Source of the DNA: Leptospira neocaledonica | GTDB lineage: Bacteria > Spirochaetota > Leptospiria > Leptospirales > Leptospiraceae | Assembly (NCBI RefSeq): GCF_002812205.1 | Contig: NZ_NPEA01000001.1 | Location: forward strand, 473,704-537,703 | Direction of reading: 5' to 3' | DNA length: 64,000 nt | Part shown: piece after piece, positions 26,798 to 35,448 of the stretch | How the letters are laid out: each line of letters starts with the position of its first letter | Numbering within the stretch: the stretch's first letter is position 1 | Program-made: the position numbers and the translations under genes | The notes under the pieces: generated by a model | The model's input: the letters and a program-made list of their open reading frames with translations, nothing else | The model's database searches: none | What the model was told of the DNA's origin: nothing

Positions 26798-29700
26798 GAT
26801 CTTTTAGCATACTTTTCAGGATGGTCGTTACTTCCAAACGACAGCTTCCGCATCCCGTACCGGCACCTGTCCTTCTTCCTATGGCCTCCAGAGTTCTTTC
26901 CCCATTCTGGATAGCCTCTCTGATATTTCCTTCTCCTACTCCATTGCAAGAACAGACCACCTTTCCTTGGAGAGGTTTCATCATCTCTCCGTCGTTCAGA
27001 AGATGTTTTCTGCGATCTCCCAACTCAATTCCGGAAGAAACCCAGTCTTTCATTCTACTAAAGGAAGATTTGTCTCCGATCAGGATAGCGGCAACCAATC
27101 TGTCGTTTCTGATAATACATTTTTTATAAAAACGTTTTTTACGATCTAAGAATATAATCTCCTCGAATTCTCCCCTTAACTCTTTAGGAATTTCCATTGG
27201 AATATCCGGAAGTCGAATAGTAGCCAGTTCCAATCCGGGAATTTTCAAGATATGAGCATGTAAGGAACCGGTATATTCATTAAACGCGTAACCGAATAGA
27301 TGTTGCGCCGCAATCTTTGCCTGATCATCCACAGCGGAAATATTGCCATAAGTTCCGGTTTTATGTTCTGCAATTTCTCCGATGCAGTAAACATCAGGAT
27401 CACTGGATCTTAGAAAGGAATCCACAAGGACCCCACTACTACAATCCAATCCTCCTTTGACTGCGATCTCAAAATTCGGCTTAGTCCCGATCGCAAATAT
27501 GATCCCATCCGGTTCGATAAAATTTCCGTTCGTAAGCTGGACTCTGGAAATTCTTTCCGTCCCCTCTATTTTAGAAATTTCACATTCAAATATTAATTCG
27601 ATTCCTCTGGAGAGAATCTCTTCTTTTAAGATGTCTGCTCCAACAGCGTCCAATTTTTGGGACATCAGACGATCGGATCGAACAAGAACGGTTACTTGTA
27701 CGCCCACACCTTTTAAGGCTGCGGCAAGTTCTAATCCTAAAAGCCCTCCCCCTACGATCAACGCATGAGATTTAGGAACAAAAAATCCTTTGATACGATC
27801 CGCATCAGATTTACTTCTTAGGCTGAATACTCCCTGCATTTCAGGAGGCACCTTTGTGGGCCAAACAGGAGAACTACCCATAGCAAGCACAAGTTTATTA
27901 TAAGAATATAATGTTCCTTCCGTGTCACGGACCTTCTTCCCTTCGGTATAGATCATCTGAACGGATTTATTCGGAAATAGGTCTAAATTCCAAGATTTAA
28001 CTTCTTCCGGATCGAGAGGCATTAAATCATCAAATTCCTTCTCCCCTCCAATATAATCGGGAAGAAGTACACGGTTATAAAATGGATCTTCCTCCCTGCA
28101 CATTACCGTGATATCGTCACCGGGAGCAAGGTGACGATATTGTTTTAAGAATGCATAAGCAGCAGTTCCACCGCCTACGATTAGTATTTTTTCTTTAGAT
28201 TTTTTATAAGGAATAATACGTACTGCAGAAATTTTAAAACCGGGTTGTTTGGAAAACGGATCCGAAGCAGAGCTTGTAAGATTATTAGATCTGAATATAT
28301 CTGTTCCGTTCTTTCTCCCCCAATGCATCGGTAAAAAAACAACACCTCGTTTAATAGATTCAGTCAGAAGAGCTTTAGCACGAACAGATCCTCTTTTGCT
28401 AGAAACGGTCACTACCATCCCGTCTTTGATATCGTATTTGTAAGCGTCGTCCGGATGTATTTCTAAAAAAGGTTCAGGTCGATGTTCTCTTAATTTTTTG
28501 ACCTTACCGGTTCTAGTCATTGTATGCCATTGGTCTCTGATTCTACCTGTGGTAAGCACCAATGGAAAATCTTCGTCCGGTTTTTCGGAATCATCTTCGG
28601 ATCTTACCGAGTGTATCCTCGCCTTCTCACTTTTTCTATAAAACTTTCCATCTCCGAATAATCTTATATTATCTGAATGTCCCTTTTGAGGATAAGGCCA
28701 TCTTACAGCTCTATATTTACGAATTTCTTCATAATCTAAACCTAATATATCGATCTTGGTCCCTTCTGTTAATTTACAATGTTCTAAAAAAATTTCTTCC
28801 TCATCTTCATAATGGAAAGAAGGAGCAAATCCCATTCTTTTTGCAAAATCCTGTATAATCCAAGAATCCGCTCTCGCTTCTCCCGGAGGCTCTAAAATTT
28901 TAGGAAGAAGGGAAATACTCCGATCGGAGCTTGTCATTGTACCCTTCTTCTCCGCCCAACCTGCCGCAGGCAAAACAAGATCCGCAAAAGGAATTACACT
29001 CGAGTCCGCAGAAATATCCTGGACTACTACAAACTCGGCTAAACGTAAACCAGACTCGGCAGCCCTCACATCAGGAAGACTAACCGCAGGGTTTGTGCAG
29101 ATAATCCAAATAGCTTTCATCCTTCCGGAAGCAAGCTTCTCAAAAATTTCAGTCGCACTATACCCTGGAATCTCTGAAATAGAATCCACTCCCCAAAATT
29201 TTGCGACTTCCTTTCTATGTTCCGGATTTTCCAAATCTCTATGCGCGGGGAGAAGATTACAAAGTCCGCCAACTTCTCTTCCTCCCATCGCATTAGATTG
29301 CCCGGTTAAAGAAAATGGACCGGCTCCTGGTTTTCCAATCTGCCCTGTAAGAAGAGAAAGATTGATCAGAGCTAAATTTTTATTTACTCCTACTACACTT
29401 TGATTCAAACCCATGGCCCATAGGCTGATAAAACCTTTCGCTTTTGAAATGTACTCCGCAGTTTTATAAATTAAATCGGAAGAGATCCCGCAGATTTCTG
29501 CTGCCTTCGGAACTGAAATTTCGAAAACCTTTGTTTTTAATTCTTCAAAACCTTCCGTATGGTCCTGGATAAATTTGGGATCTACCCAATCCTTCTCTAT
29601 TAGGATTCTTGCAATTGCATGAAATAAATAAATATCAGTTCCTGGATCTATTTGCAGATGAATGTCTGCATGTTCACAGGACTCGGTCCTACGAGGATCC

Positions 29701-30320
29701 ACAACGATCAATTTAATGTTCGGATTTTCTCTTTTTCTAGCCTCAATCCTTCTGAATACGATCGGATGGCACCAAGCGGGATTTGCACCCGCTACCAAAA
29801 AACAATCCGCGAGATCCAGATCCTCGTAACCAACGGGGACGGCATCCTCTCCGAACGCCATCTTATATCCTGTGACTGCAGAACTCATACAAAGTCTGGA
29901 ATTAGTATCTATATTATTTGTTCCTAAAAAACCCTTAGTTAACTTATTTATAATATAGTATTCTTCCGTCAAAAGTTGTCCGGAAACATAAAAACCGACG
30001 GAGTCAGGACCGAACTCTCGGATAAAACTTTTAAATTTTTCCGCAGCCAGATCAAGTGCCTTGTCCCAACTTGTTCTTTTTAAGGGAGCAAAACGGTCCT
30101 CCCTCATCATCGGAAATAAAAGCCTATCCGTTCTGTCCATGACAGAATAATGCAAATTCATTCCCTTAGAACAAAGTATCCCTCTGTTTGTAGGATGATC
30201 CGGATCCCCACTTACGGAAATATCTAATGGTCCGGATTTTTCCACCCTTAGGCCGCAACCCACCCCGCAGTACGGACAGGTGGTCTGAAAGGTTTCAGGG
30301 TTTTGCATACTCATATTCAT
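26784..30320 (-). CDS. nasA: fused assimilatory nitrate reductase (NasC-NasB type)
   Basis: 1178 residues. The molybdenum part (about 1-695) has the 4Fe-4S motif CPYCGVGCGL, the Mo-ligand region DTNSRLCMSS, MGLNQSVVGVNKNLA, TGQSNAMGGREVGGL and a C-terminal dinucleotide-binding domain (TTGRIRDQWHTMTRTGK). The second part is an NADH-FAD reductase: KILIVGGGTAAYAF near 708, YNRVLLPDYIGGE, HALIVGGGLLGLELAAAL near 850 and FAIGTKPN. It ends in a BFD-like 2Fe-2S domain (VVCSCNGVGEGNI; GAGTGCGSC). It reduces nitrate to nitrite with NAD(P)H in one cytoplasmic chain. No nitrite reductase or transporter is adjacent. The start is ATG 30320 or a nearby in-frame ATG. Confidence 0.9.
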   Translation of the reverse strand: MNMSMQNPETFQTTCPYCGVGCGLRVEKSGPLDISVSGDPDHPTNRGILCSKGMNLHYSVMDRTDRLLFPMMREDRFAPLKRTSWDKALDLAAEKFKSFIREFGPDSVGFYVSGQLLTEEYYIINKLTKGFLGTNNIDTNSRLCMSSAVTGYKMAFGEDAVPVGYEDLDLADCFLVAGANPAWCHPIVFRRIEARKRENPNIKLIVVDPRRTESCEHADIHLQIDPGTDIYLFHAIARILIEKDWVDPKFIQDHTEGFEELKTKVFEISVPKAAEICGISSDLIYKTAEYISKAKGFISLWAMGLNQSVVGVNKNLALINLSLLTGQIGKPGAGPFSLTGQSNAMGGREVGGLCNLLPAHRDLENPEHRKEVAKFWGVDSISEIPGYSATEIFEKLASGRMKAIWIICTNPAVSLPDVRAAESGLRLAEFVVVQDISADSSVIPFADLVLPAAGWAEKKGTMTSSDRSISLLPKILEPPGEARADSWIIQDFAKRMGFAPSFHYEDEEEIFLEHCKLTEGTKIDILGLDYEEIRKYRAVRWPYPQKGHSDNIRLFGDGKFYRKSEKARIHSVRSEDDSEKPDEDFPLVLTTGRIRDQWHTMTRTGKVKKLREHRPEPFLEIHPDDAYKYDIKDGMVVTVSSKRGSVRAKALLTESIKRGVVFLPMHWGRKNGTDIFRSNNLTSSASDPFSKQPGFKISAVRIIPYKKSKEKILIVGGGTAAYAFLKQYRHLAPGDDITVMCREEDPFYNRVLLPDYIGGEKEFDDLMPLDPEEVKSWNLDLFPNKSVQMIYTEGKKVRDTEGTLYSYNKLVLAMGSSPVWPTKVPPEMQGVFSLRSKSDADRIKGFFVPKSHALIVGGGLLGLELAAALKGVGVQVTVLVRSDRLMSQKLDAVGADILKEEILSRGIELIFECEISKIEGTERISRVQLTNGNFIEPDGIIFAIGTKPNFEIAVKGGLDCSSGVLVDSFLRSSDPDVYCIGEIAEHKTGTYGNISAVDDQAKIAAQHLFGYAFNEYTGSLHAHILKIPGLELATIRLPDIPMEIPKELRGEFEEIIFLDRKKRFYKKCIIRNDRLVAAILIGDKSSFSRMKDWVSSGIELGDRRKHLLNDGEMMKPLQGKVVCSCNGVGEGNIREAIQNGERTLEAIGRRTGAGTGCGSCRLEVTTILKSMLKDPNPV

Positions 30321-30332
30321 GCAATTATCACG

Positions 30333-30392
30333 CCAAATTCTGGATTATTTGGAAAATGGACCAAATAGGGGCTTTTGGAATCTGTTTTCCAA
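30333..30392 (-). promoter_or_regulatory. alternating inverted-repeat array in the nitrate reductase leader
   Basis: On the plus strand CCAAAT (30333), ATTTGG (30347) and CCAAAT (30361) repeat at exact 14-bp steps in alternating orientation. TTGGAA (30375) and TTCCAA (30387) continue the pattern. In the minus-strand leader RNA the central arm can pair with either neighbour, giving mutually exclusive hairpins; the last arm ends 12 nt before the nitrate reductase start. No family is recognised; a switch or operator array is inference. Confidence 0.55.
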
Positions 30393-30645
30393 GAGGTATG
30401 GCTCTTATACCCTTAGATCCCAGGCAGTTTGTGTAAAATATCTGCAATGTAGTAGCTTCGACAAAATGACCCTTGACAATATTCACTGCCCTAACCGGAA
30501 GAAAAGCCAAGAATATCTGCTGGAATCAAGATTCAAAGTGATCAGAAACGAATTGCCTTTCTTTTTTAGATCTGGCATTTATCCTGCATATAAAGAAATG
30601 GTATCCCTTGGATACTGACGGGTCCCCCAGGCTCGAACCCAAAAG
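30393..30645. other. divergent spacer, no gene seen
   Basis: The rest of the 325-bp spacer between the nitrate reductase and the small unknown gene. Open frames here (for example the plus-strand frame 30319-30618) look unlike proteins and lack ribosome sites. A TTGACA occurs at 30473-30478 without a matching -10 box. A tRNA T-arm-like string at 30620-30640 is not part of a cloverleaf. Nothing else is recognised. Confidence 0.6.
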
Positions 30646-31167
30646 ATGAAAGAGAAGAACGAGCATGAAATTTTGTTTTTTTTCTATTCCCAAGCGGATT
30701 TTTTAGAGGAAGTCTGGGCGGAATATAAAAGATCTCCCGCAAAACTTTCCTGCTTAAACCTTGTGAATTGGATCTTTGCCGCATTTCCAATCTACGAAGA
30801 CATTTCTAAACTTCTCCCTTCCGTGATCTCAAAGACAAAACAGATTTCCGAAAATGGCCACGATCCTGATTTTTCTTACGAATTAAAAAAGGTAGATATA
30901 AACGTAAAAACTCCAAGCGAATTAGTTTCGATCTACAAAAGAGTTTTTGAAAGCAAACAAACGGATAAGAAGAAGTCTCTCCAAAACAGTAAATACTTCT
31001 GGAATCTGCAAAAAGAGATCCAAGAAGGAAGAAAAGGCCCAATACTCGTTTCACTTGAAGAAACCGCCAAGAGTATTATTCGTTTTAATAACGAACTGGA
31101 ACTGGAATTGATAGAACATTACGGATTCAATTTCCGCAAAAAACTGAATATAGACATCATTACATAA
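30646..31167 (+). CDS. hypothetical protein
   Basis: 173 residues, not recognised. It is soluble and charged; the N-terminus EILFFFYSQADFLEEVWAEY and the stretch LNLVNWIFAAFPIYEDISKL suggest packed helices. A low-complexity Lys-rich middle (KQTDKKKSLQ) and an acidic helical C-terminus (NNELELELIEHYGF) follow. No signal peptide, membrane helix or Cys pair is present. No clear Shine-Dalgarno precedes the ATG. It is divergent from the nitrate reductase and is followed by 250 bp before the sigma-54 promoter. Codon use resembles the neighbours, so it is probably a genuine genus-specific gene. Confidence 0.6.
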   Translation: MKEKNEHEILFFFYSQADFLEEVWAEYKRSPAKLSCLNLVNWIFAAFPIYEDISKLLPSVISKTKQISENGHDPDFSYELKKVDINVKTPSELVSIYKRVFESKQTDKKKSLQNSKYFWNLQKEIQEGRKGPILVSLEETAKSIIRFNNELELELIEHYGFNFRKKLNIDIIT

Positions 31168-31400
31168 TCAGCAATATTCATGCCAAAATATAAATATTTT
31201 CAGAAACAGAGAATTTTTATGCAAATTCAGCTCCACGGTAAGAAGTCGAAGATACTACAAAAGTAATCCTCCTAGATATTGCATATAAATTCTACAGTAC
31301 GACCGCTATTTAAGCTAACATAAAAGAACAAACTCGATCTAACTCACTGCAGATTGATCTAATTTGCCAATTTCTTCAACATAGATATATTTTTAAACTA

Positions 31401-31418
31401 TTGGCACAGTAATTGCTA
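31401..31418 (+). promoter_or_regulatory. sigma-54 (RpoN) promoter
   Basis: TTGGCACAGTAATTGCTA matches the -24/-12 consensus TGGCAC-N5-TTGCW at every core base, with exactly 10 bp between GG (31403-31404) and GC (31415-31416). The predicted transcription start is near 31428. It would need an enhancer-binding protein; no clear activator site was found in the 230 bp upstream. Confidence 0.8.
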
Positions 31419-31458
31419 TATGTTTTGGAAAGATACTTTTACTGTGGGCAACTACCGA

Positions 31459-33246
31459 ATGTACATTATCCCGAAACTAAAGTTTAATTTTCTATTTCTC
31501 TTAATAACTATCGTTATTAGTATTCCTATGTATTCGGAAGAAGAACCGAGCAAAAATGCGAAGGAAACAAATCAAAGTAATCCGCCCTCTTCTTCGGATA
31601 CGAACAAGACGGAAGGTCCTGATCCAAAAACTAAAAAACAAGAGCCAAAGTATAATTCTCCCTGGAAAGGAAATATTCCGGTTGATCATCTCAGAACACT
31701 CTTAGTCACTCCGGAACAGATGAAGGACACTCAGAAGTCGGATTTGTTTTGGCTGGATAATTTAAAATTGGGAGTTTCTCTTCGCCCTAGATTCGAATCT
31801 AGAGAGAATCCGGACTTCAACAAAAAGACGGATGATTATAGTTCTTTTGTAGGTCAGAATACTCAACTTTGGTTCTTATTCGATCCTTCTCCCTATTACG
31901 CTATTAAAGTTACTGTGCAAGATAGTAGACTATGGGGAGGAAGCCAGACTCCTCAGAATGCCGGCAACTGGACGTATGGACTCAGCACCGGCGCCGGTAC
32001 AACTTTGACTCCGACTACTTCTAATAACACGAATATCAGAAACAATACGGATATTAGAGAAGCTTATATAGTATTCAAAAAAACTGATAAACTTCCCGTT
32101 TCCGTTTTGGTAGGTAGACAGGTATTCGCCTTTGGAGATCTGAAAATTGTAGGCCCATTAAACTGGCTAAATACAGGGTTTGCATTCGACGGGGTCAGAT
32201 TCGTGCATGATTCTCAGTGGTTCAGATCACATGTATTTGGAACAATCTTATCCAATCAATACGATGCTCCCTACGGATTAACTACGAGTAATGGAAGATC
32301 CAAGGGTTCGATAGATCAAGCTTACTTTTTCGGCGCTTATAATACGATCAAGTTAGGAGAAGAAGCTCATCTAGATCTATATATGTTTGAAGTTTCTAAA
32401 AAATGGATCCCTAACCCGAACCCTACGGACTTCGATAATCGTTTAAAACAAAGAGACGATCTATTAACCACAGGTATTAGATTTACCAATAGAACCAATA
32501 ATAACCTTTTACCTGCCGGAAAAATCTGGGATTGGACGATCGAATCAGCCTGGCAGTCTGGGATGACTGGAGACAGAGTAAAGGCAGATTGGGATGTTTT
32601 AGACCAAAAGGCAGCTAACGGTAAAAATATTTATACGGAGAAGGTGCAGTATGATACAAGACTTCTCTCTTTGGATACCGGGATCAAGATTAATGATTGG
32701 ATCCGCTTAGGTTTAGGGTATACGTATGCATCCGGAGATCCGAATAGATCCGATTCTAAGGTAGGGACTTGGCAGAGTTTATTTCCTCAAATCGCAGGTT
32801 CATTTCCGAATTGGAATACTATGAACGGCCAATCCTTAATGGCTGGATTCGAGAATATAAAGTCATATTCGATCAGAGCGAATCTCAAAACGGAATACGG
32901 GATGTTTGTATTTGCAATCTACGATACCCAAAAGGCAAATCTACAGGATGCTTGGTATAAGGTTTCGGGGGTTCCGAATACAGGAGCAAGTACAGAAAAT
33001 TATTCCAACGACAAGTTCTCTTACGAGAATTCCAGATTAGGAAGAAGGTTATTCTATCAATACGATTTCACTTGGATCTATAATTACACTGAATCCGTCT
33101 CAATCTGGATGGGGTTTTCTCTTGTGAAAGCTAAAGAGGCAATTGGAAATGAAAGAACGAATCCGTTTGCTTCTGATCCAGAGAAAAGATACACATTCGA
33201 CGATACTTCTAAATTCTTTTATCTCATGGTCTCCGCCTCCCTATAA
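31459..33246 (+). CDS. alginate-export-family outer membrane porin
   Basis: 595 residues from ATG 31459. The signal peptide KLKFNFLFLLITIVISIP ends near MYSEEE. A proline/charged linker (about 27-60) precedes a beta-barrel whose opening LKLGVSLRPRFESRENPDF and FVGQNTQLWFLFDPSPYYAI with VQDSRLWGG are typical of the alginate_export family (porin superfamily). It closes with an aromatic strand (KFFYLMVSASL). It is an outer membrane channel for an unknown solute. The frame is open from ATG 31420, but the sigma-54 promoter places the transcript start near 31428, so 31459 is the start. A strong terminator follows, making it monocistronic. Confidence 0.85.
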   Translation: MYIIPKLKFNFLFLLITIVISIPMYSEEEPSKNAKETNQSNPPSSSDTNKTEGPDPKTKKQEPKYNSPWKGNIPVDHLRTLLVTPEQMKDTQKSDLFWLDNLKLGVSLRPRFESRENPDFNKKTDDYSSFVGQNTQLWFLFDPSPYYAIKVTVQDSRLWGGSQTPQNAGNWTYGLSTGAGTTLTPTTSNNTNIRNNTDIREAYIVFKKTDKLPVSVLVGRQVFAFGDLKIVGPLNWLNTGFAFDGVRFVHDSQWFRSHVFGTILSNQYDAPYGLTTSNGRSKGSIDQAYFFGAYNTIKLGEEAHLDLYMFEVSKKWIPNPNPTDFDNRLKQRDDLLTTGIRFTNRTNNNLLPAGKIWDWTIESAWQSGMTGDRVKADWDVLDQKAANGKNIYTEKVQYDTRLLSLDTGIKINDWIRLGLGYTYASGDPNRSDSKVGTWQSLFPQIAGSFPNWNTMNGQSLMAGFENIKSYSIRANLKTEYGMFVFAIYDTQKANLQDAWYKVSGVPNTGASTENYSNDKFSYENSRLGRRLFYQYDFTWIYNYTESVSIWMGFSLVKAKEAIGNERTNPFASDPEKRYTFDDTSKFFYLMVSASL

Positions 33247-33261
33247 GGCAATCCTTCCTTG

Positions 33262-33300
33262 GGAGGGGTCGAAGTTTCGGCCTCTCCTTTCTTTTTTTTT
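33262..33300 (+). terminator. intrinsic terminator of the porin gene
   Basis: An 11-bp stem GGAGGGGTCGA (33262-33272) pairs with TCGGCCTCTCC (33277-33287), including two G-U pairs, around the loop AGTT. TTTCTTTTTTTTT follows. This is a textbook Rho-independent terminator, 15 bp after the porin stop. Confidence 0.88.
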
Positions 33301-33435
33301 TGGATAGGCGTATATCTAATCCATTCTCTAGAATAAGTTAGACTATGATCAACTCTCTTATGGACTTCAAAATAGATACATAATTTATTAACATTAGTTA
33401 AGACGAAATCCTTCTCCTTATCTGTCAGAAAGATT

Positions 33436-34629
33436 ATGGAAGAGAAGGTTATGCAAAACTGCGATGAAATTCCTCCAAAAATAAAGCAGCCCTCGGGTTT
33501 TTTAGAAAAGGATTTTTTGCCTAAAGAAATGGGTTGGGACGAATGGTTCTGCCAAGCGACACAATTTAAGAATATACTATATCACTCTCCGAATGGATTT
33601 GCGATTGTTTCTTTGGAAGGCAAATTTATCAGCTCCAATCCTGCTCTCTCTCAAATTTTAGGCTATTCTGAAAATGAATTGGTCGGAATGAGTTTCGATT
33701 CTATCACGTACCCGGACGATCTGGAAGACGATATCCGCTCCAGAGACCAATTTCTAAAAAGTCCCGCTTCTACTTTTAAGAGGAAAAAAAGATACATCCA
33801 TAAAGATGGACATCATCTTTGGGTACAAATTGATGTAAGTCTGATACGAAACAAAAAAGGTAGCCCAAGTTATTTTGCAGTCCAATTCCAAGATATTACC
33901 AAACACCATGAATTGGAAAAACAACTCATCCATTCTCAAAGAATGGAGTCGATCGGGTCCCTGGCAGGAGGTGTAGCTCACGATTTTAATAATATTCTGA
34001 CAGTGGTATTAGGTTACACTACTCTCTTGGAAAAAAACGCAACGTATCCTGAAAAAATTTTACAATATTCTGAAATTATAAAAAAGACTGCAGAAAGAGG
34101 TTCTTCTCTAATCAAACAACTTTTGACCTTAGCGAGAAAGGTAGAATCAGATCTAAAACCTTCTATCGTAAACGACTTGCTCTCCGAGGCAGTCCACATT
34201 GCTGCTTCTACTTTTCCTAAATCTATCCGGGTAATTTCCGACCTTCCCCAAGATCCGATTCTGGTCCAAGCGGATCATACTCAGATCCATCAGGTTTTTC
34301 TGAACTTATTCTTAAATGCAAAGGACGCAATGCCAAACGGTGGATTACTTTCTATCAGATTAAGAATGGAAGATGGAGAATTTATTTCCCCCGAACGAAC
34401 TCAAAAGACTGCGGTGATAGAAATTATAGATAGCGGAACTGGGATAGATCGAAAAACAATTCGTAAAATATTTGATCCTTTTTTCACAACAAAAGAGCCG
34501 GGAAAAGGAACAGGTTTAGGACTTTCTATCGTATATGGAATTTTAGAAAATCATAAAGGAAAGATCAAAGTAGAAAGTGAACTTGGGTCAGGTACAAAAT
34601 TTTCCCTTTATTTCCCTGCATTGGAATAG
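33436..34629 (+). CDS. PAS-domain sensor histidine kinase
   Basis: 397 residues, soluble. The PAS-PAC domain (about 45-160) has GFAIVSLEGKFISSNPALSQ, GYSENELVGMSFDSITYPDD and HHLWVQIDVSLI. A HisKA variant has GGVAHDFNNILTVVLGY near residue 180 (the HDFNN H-box class). An ATPase domain (about 285-395) has QVFLNLFLNAKDAMPNGG, IDSGTGID and [14 protein letters not shown]. No receiver is fused and no response regulator is adjacent, so it is an orphan kinase. It may feed one of the window's regulators or a remote enhancer-binding protein; that is speculation. The start is ATG 33436. Confidence 0.9.
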   Translation: MEEKVMQNCDEIPPKIKQPSGFLEKDFLPKEMGWDEWFCQATQFKNILYHSPNGFAIVSLEGKFISSNPALSQILGYSENELVGMSFDSITYPDDLEDDIRSRDQFLKSPASTFKRKKRYIHKDGHHLWVQIDVSLIRNKKGSPSYFAVQFQDITKHHELEKQLIHSQRMESIGSLAGGVAHDFNNILTVVLGYTTLLEKNATYPEKILQYSEIIKKTAERGSSLIKQLLTLARKVESDLKPSIVNDLLSEAVHIAASTFPKSIRVISDLPQDPILVQADHTQIHQVFLNLFLNAKDAMPNGGLLSIRLRMEDGEFISPERTQKTAVIEIIDSGTGIDRKTIRKIFDPFFTTKEPGKGTGLGLSIVYGILENHKGKIKVESELGSGTKFSLYFPALE

Positions 34630-34672
34630 GAGAATTTCAAACATTCTTCCGTTTCTAAATTTTGTAAGAAGT

Positions 34673-35260
34673 TTATTTTTGTTCCTTCCAAATCCTATTT
34701 CGGATCCTACTTAAAGACACTGGGGTAATCCCTAAAAAAGAAGCGATATAATGTTGCGGAATACGATTTGCAATATCCTGTTGCTCTTTGATCAAATTTA
34801 AATACCTTTGTTCCGGACTATCCCTGATTCTCGACAAAAACAAGTTCATATAAGTATCAAACCGTTCAGCTACGTATTCCAATAAAAAATCCCGGACCTC
34901 CGCATTTTCTCTATAGATAATTTCAGCATCTTCTCCGCTTAAGATTAATAATTCCGTTGGCTCTATACTTTCCACACTCAAGTGGCTGTCTCTATAAGTA
35001 CCTCTATAACTATGAATAGATGTGATCGCTCTATTCTCGGGAAAAAATGCGATCGTTATATCCCTGCCCTTATCTTCGAATCTTAATCTCAAACATCCTT
35101 TTTTAACGATGAATATATTTTTAGTATAAACTCCTCTTTTGATGAGCACGGTTTTTGCCGGGACCTTCTTTTCCTTTAACATGGAGGTATAACGGTCCCA
35201 ATTTTTTTCCAAACTTGGGATCTTCTTCTTTAGATTTTCCAGAAAAGGTATGTCCTGCAT
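34673..35260 (-). CDS. Crp/Fnr-family regulator (second)
   Basis: About 195 residues from ATG 35260. The cNMP-type barrel (about 20-125) has KTVLIKRGVYTKNIFIVKKG, FEDKGRDITIAFFPENRAI and VESIEPTELLIL. The helix-turn-helix at the end has IPQHYIASFLGITPVSLSRIRNRI, the compact form common in Bacteroidetes-like Crp/Fnr proteins, without the FNR E-x-x-S-R pattern. The frame stays open to 35455 and would overlap the divergent SDR; that extension is unlike the family, so ATG 35260 (AAGG 10 nt upstream) is preferred, with ATG 35296 possible. The ligand and targets are unknown; it may control the divergent SDR gene. Confidence 0.78.
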   Translation of the reverse strand: MQDIPFLENLKKKIPSLEKNWDRYTSMLKEKKVPAKTVLIKRGVYTKNIFIVKKGCLRLRFEDKGRDITIAFFPENRAITSIHSYRGTYRDSHLSVESIEPTELLILSGEDAEIIYRENAEVRDFLLEYVAERFDTYMNLFLSRIRDSPEQRYLNLIKEQQDIANRIPQHYIASFLGITPVSLSRIRNRIWKEQK

Positions 35261-35448
35261 TATTTTGGCCTTGGATTCTCCCGTATTCAGTATCATAGGA
35301 ATGAAAAGGCAAGATTTGTTTTGGGACCAAACCGGGAATTTAAGATTTTGGAACAAGTTCTCGAATTCTTTATTTAAAAAGTTTCGAATTAGATTGAATA
35401 GTTTCCTAAAAAGGGAAACCTTGCCCGCATCGAAGAGAATTTTTAAAT

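Noticed and set aside
30319..30618. Plus-strand open frame of 99 codons
   Set aside because: Overlaps the nitrate reductase start and its repeat array, has no ribosome site and no protein-like pattern.
30615..30645. tRNA T-arm-like string (minus strand GGGTTCGAGCC)
   Set aside because: No T-stem of five pairs, no acceptor stem, and the rest of a cloverleaf would fall within the coding start of the next gene.
31420..31458. Porin start at ATG 31420
   Set aside because: The sigma-54 promoter predicts transcription from about 31428, downstream of this codon; ATG 31459 leads directly into a signal peptide.
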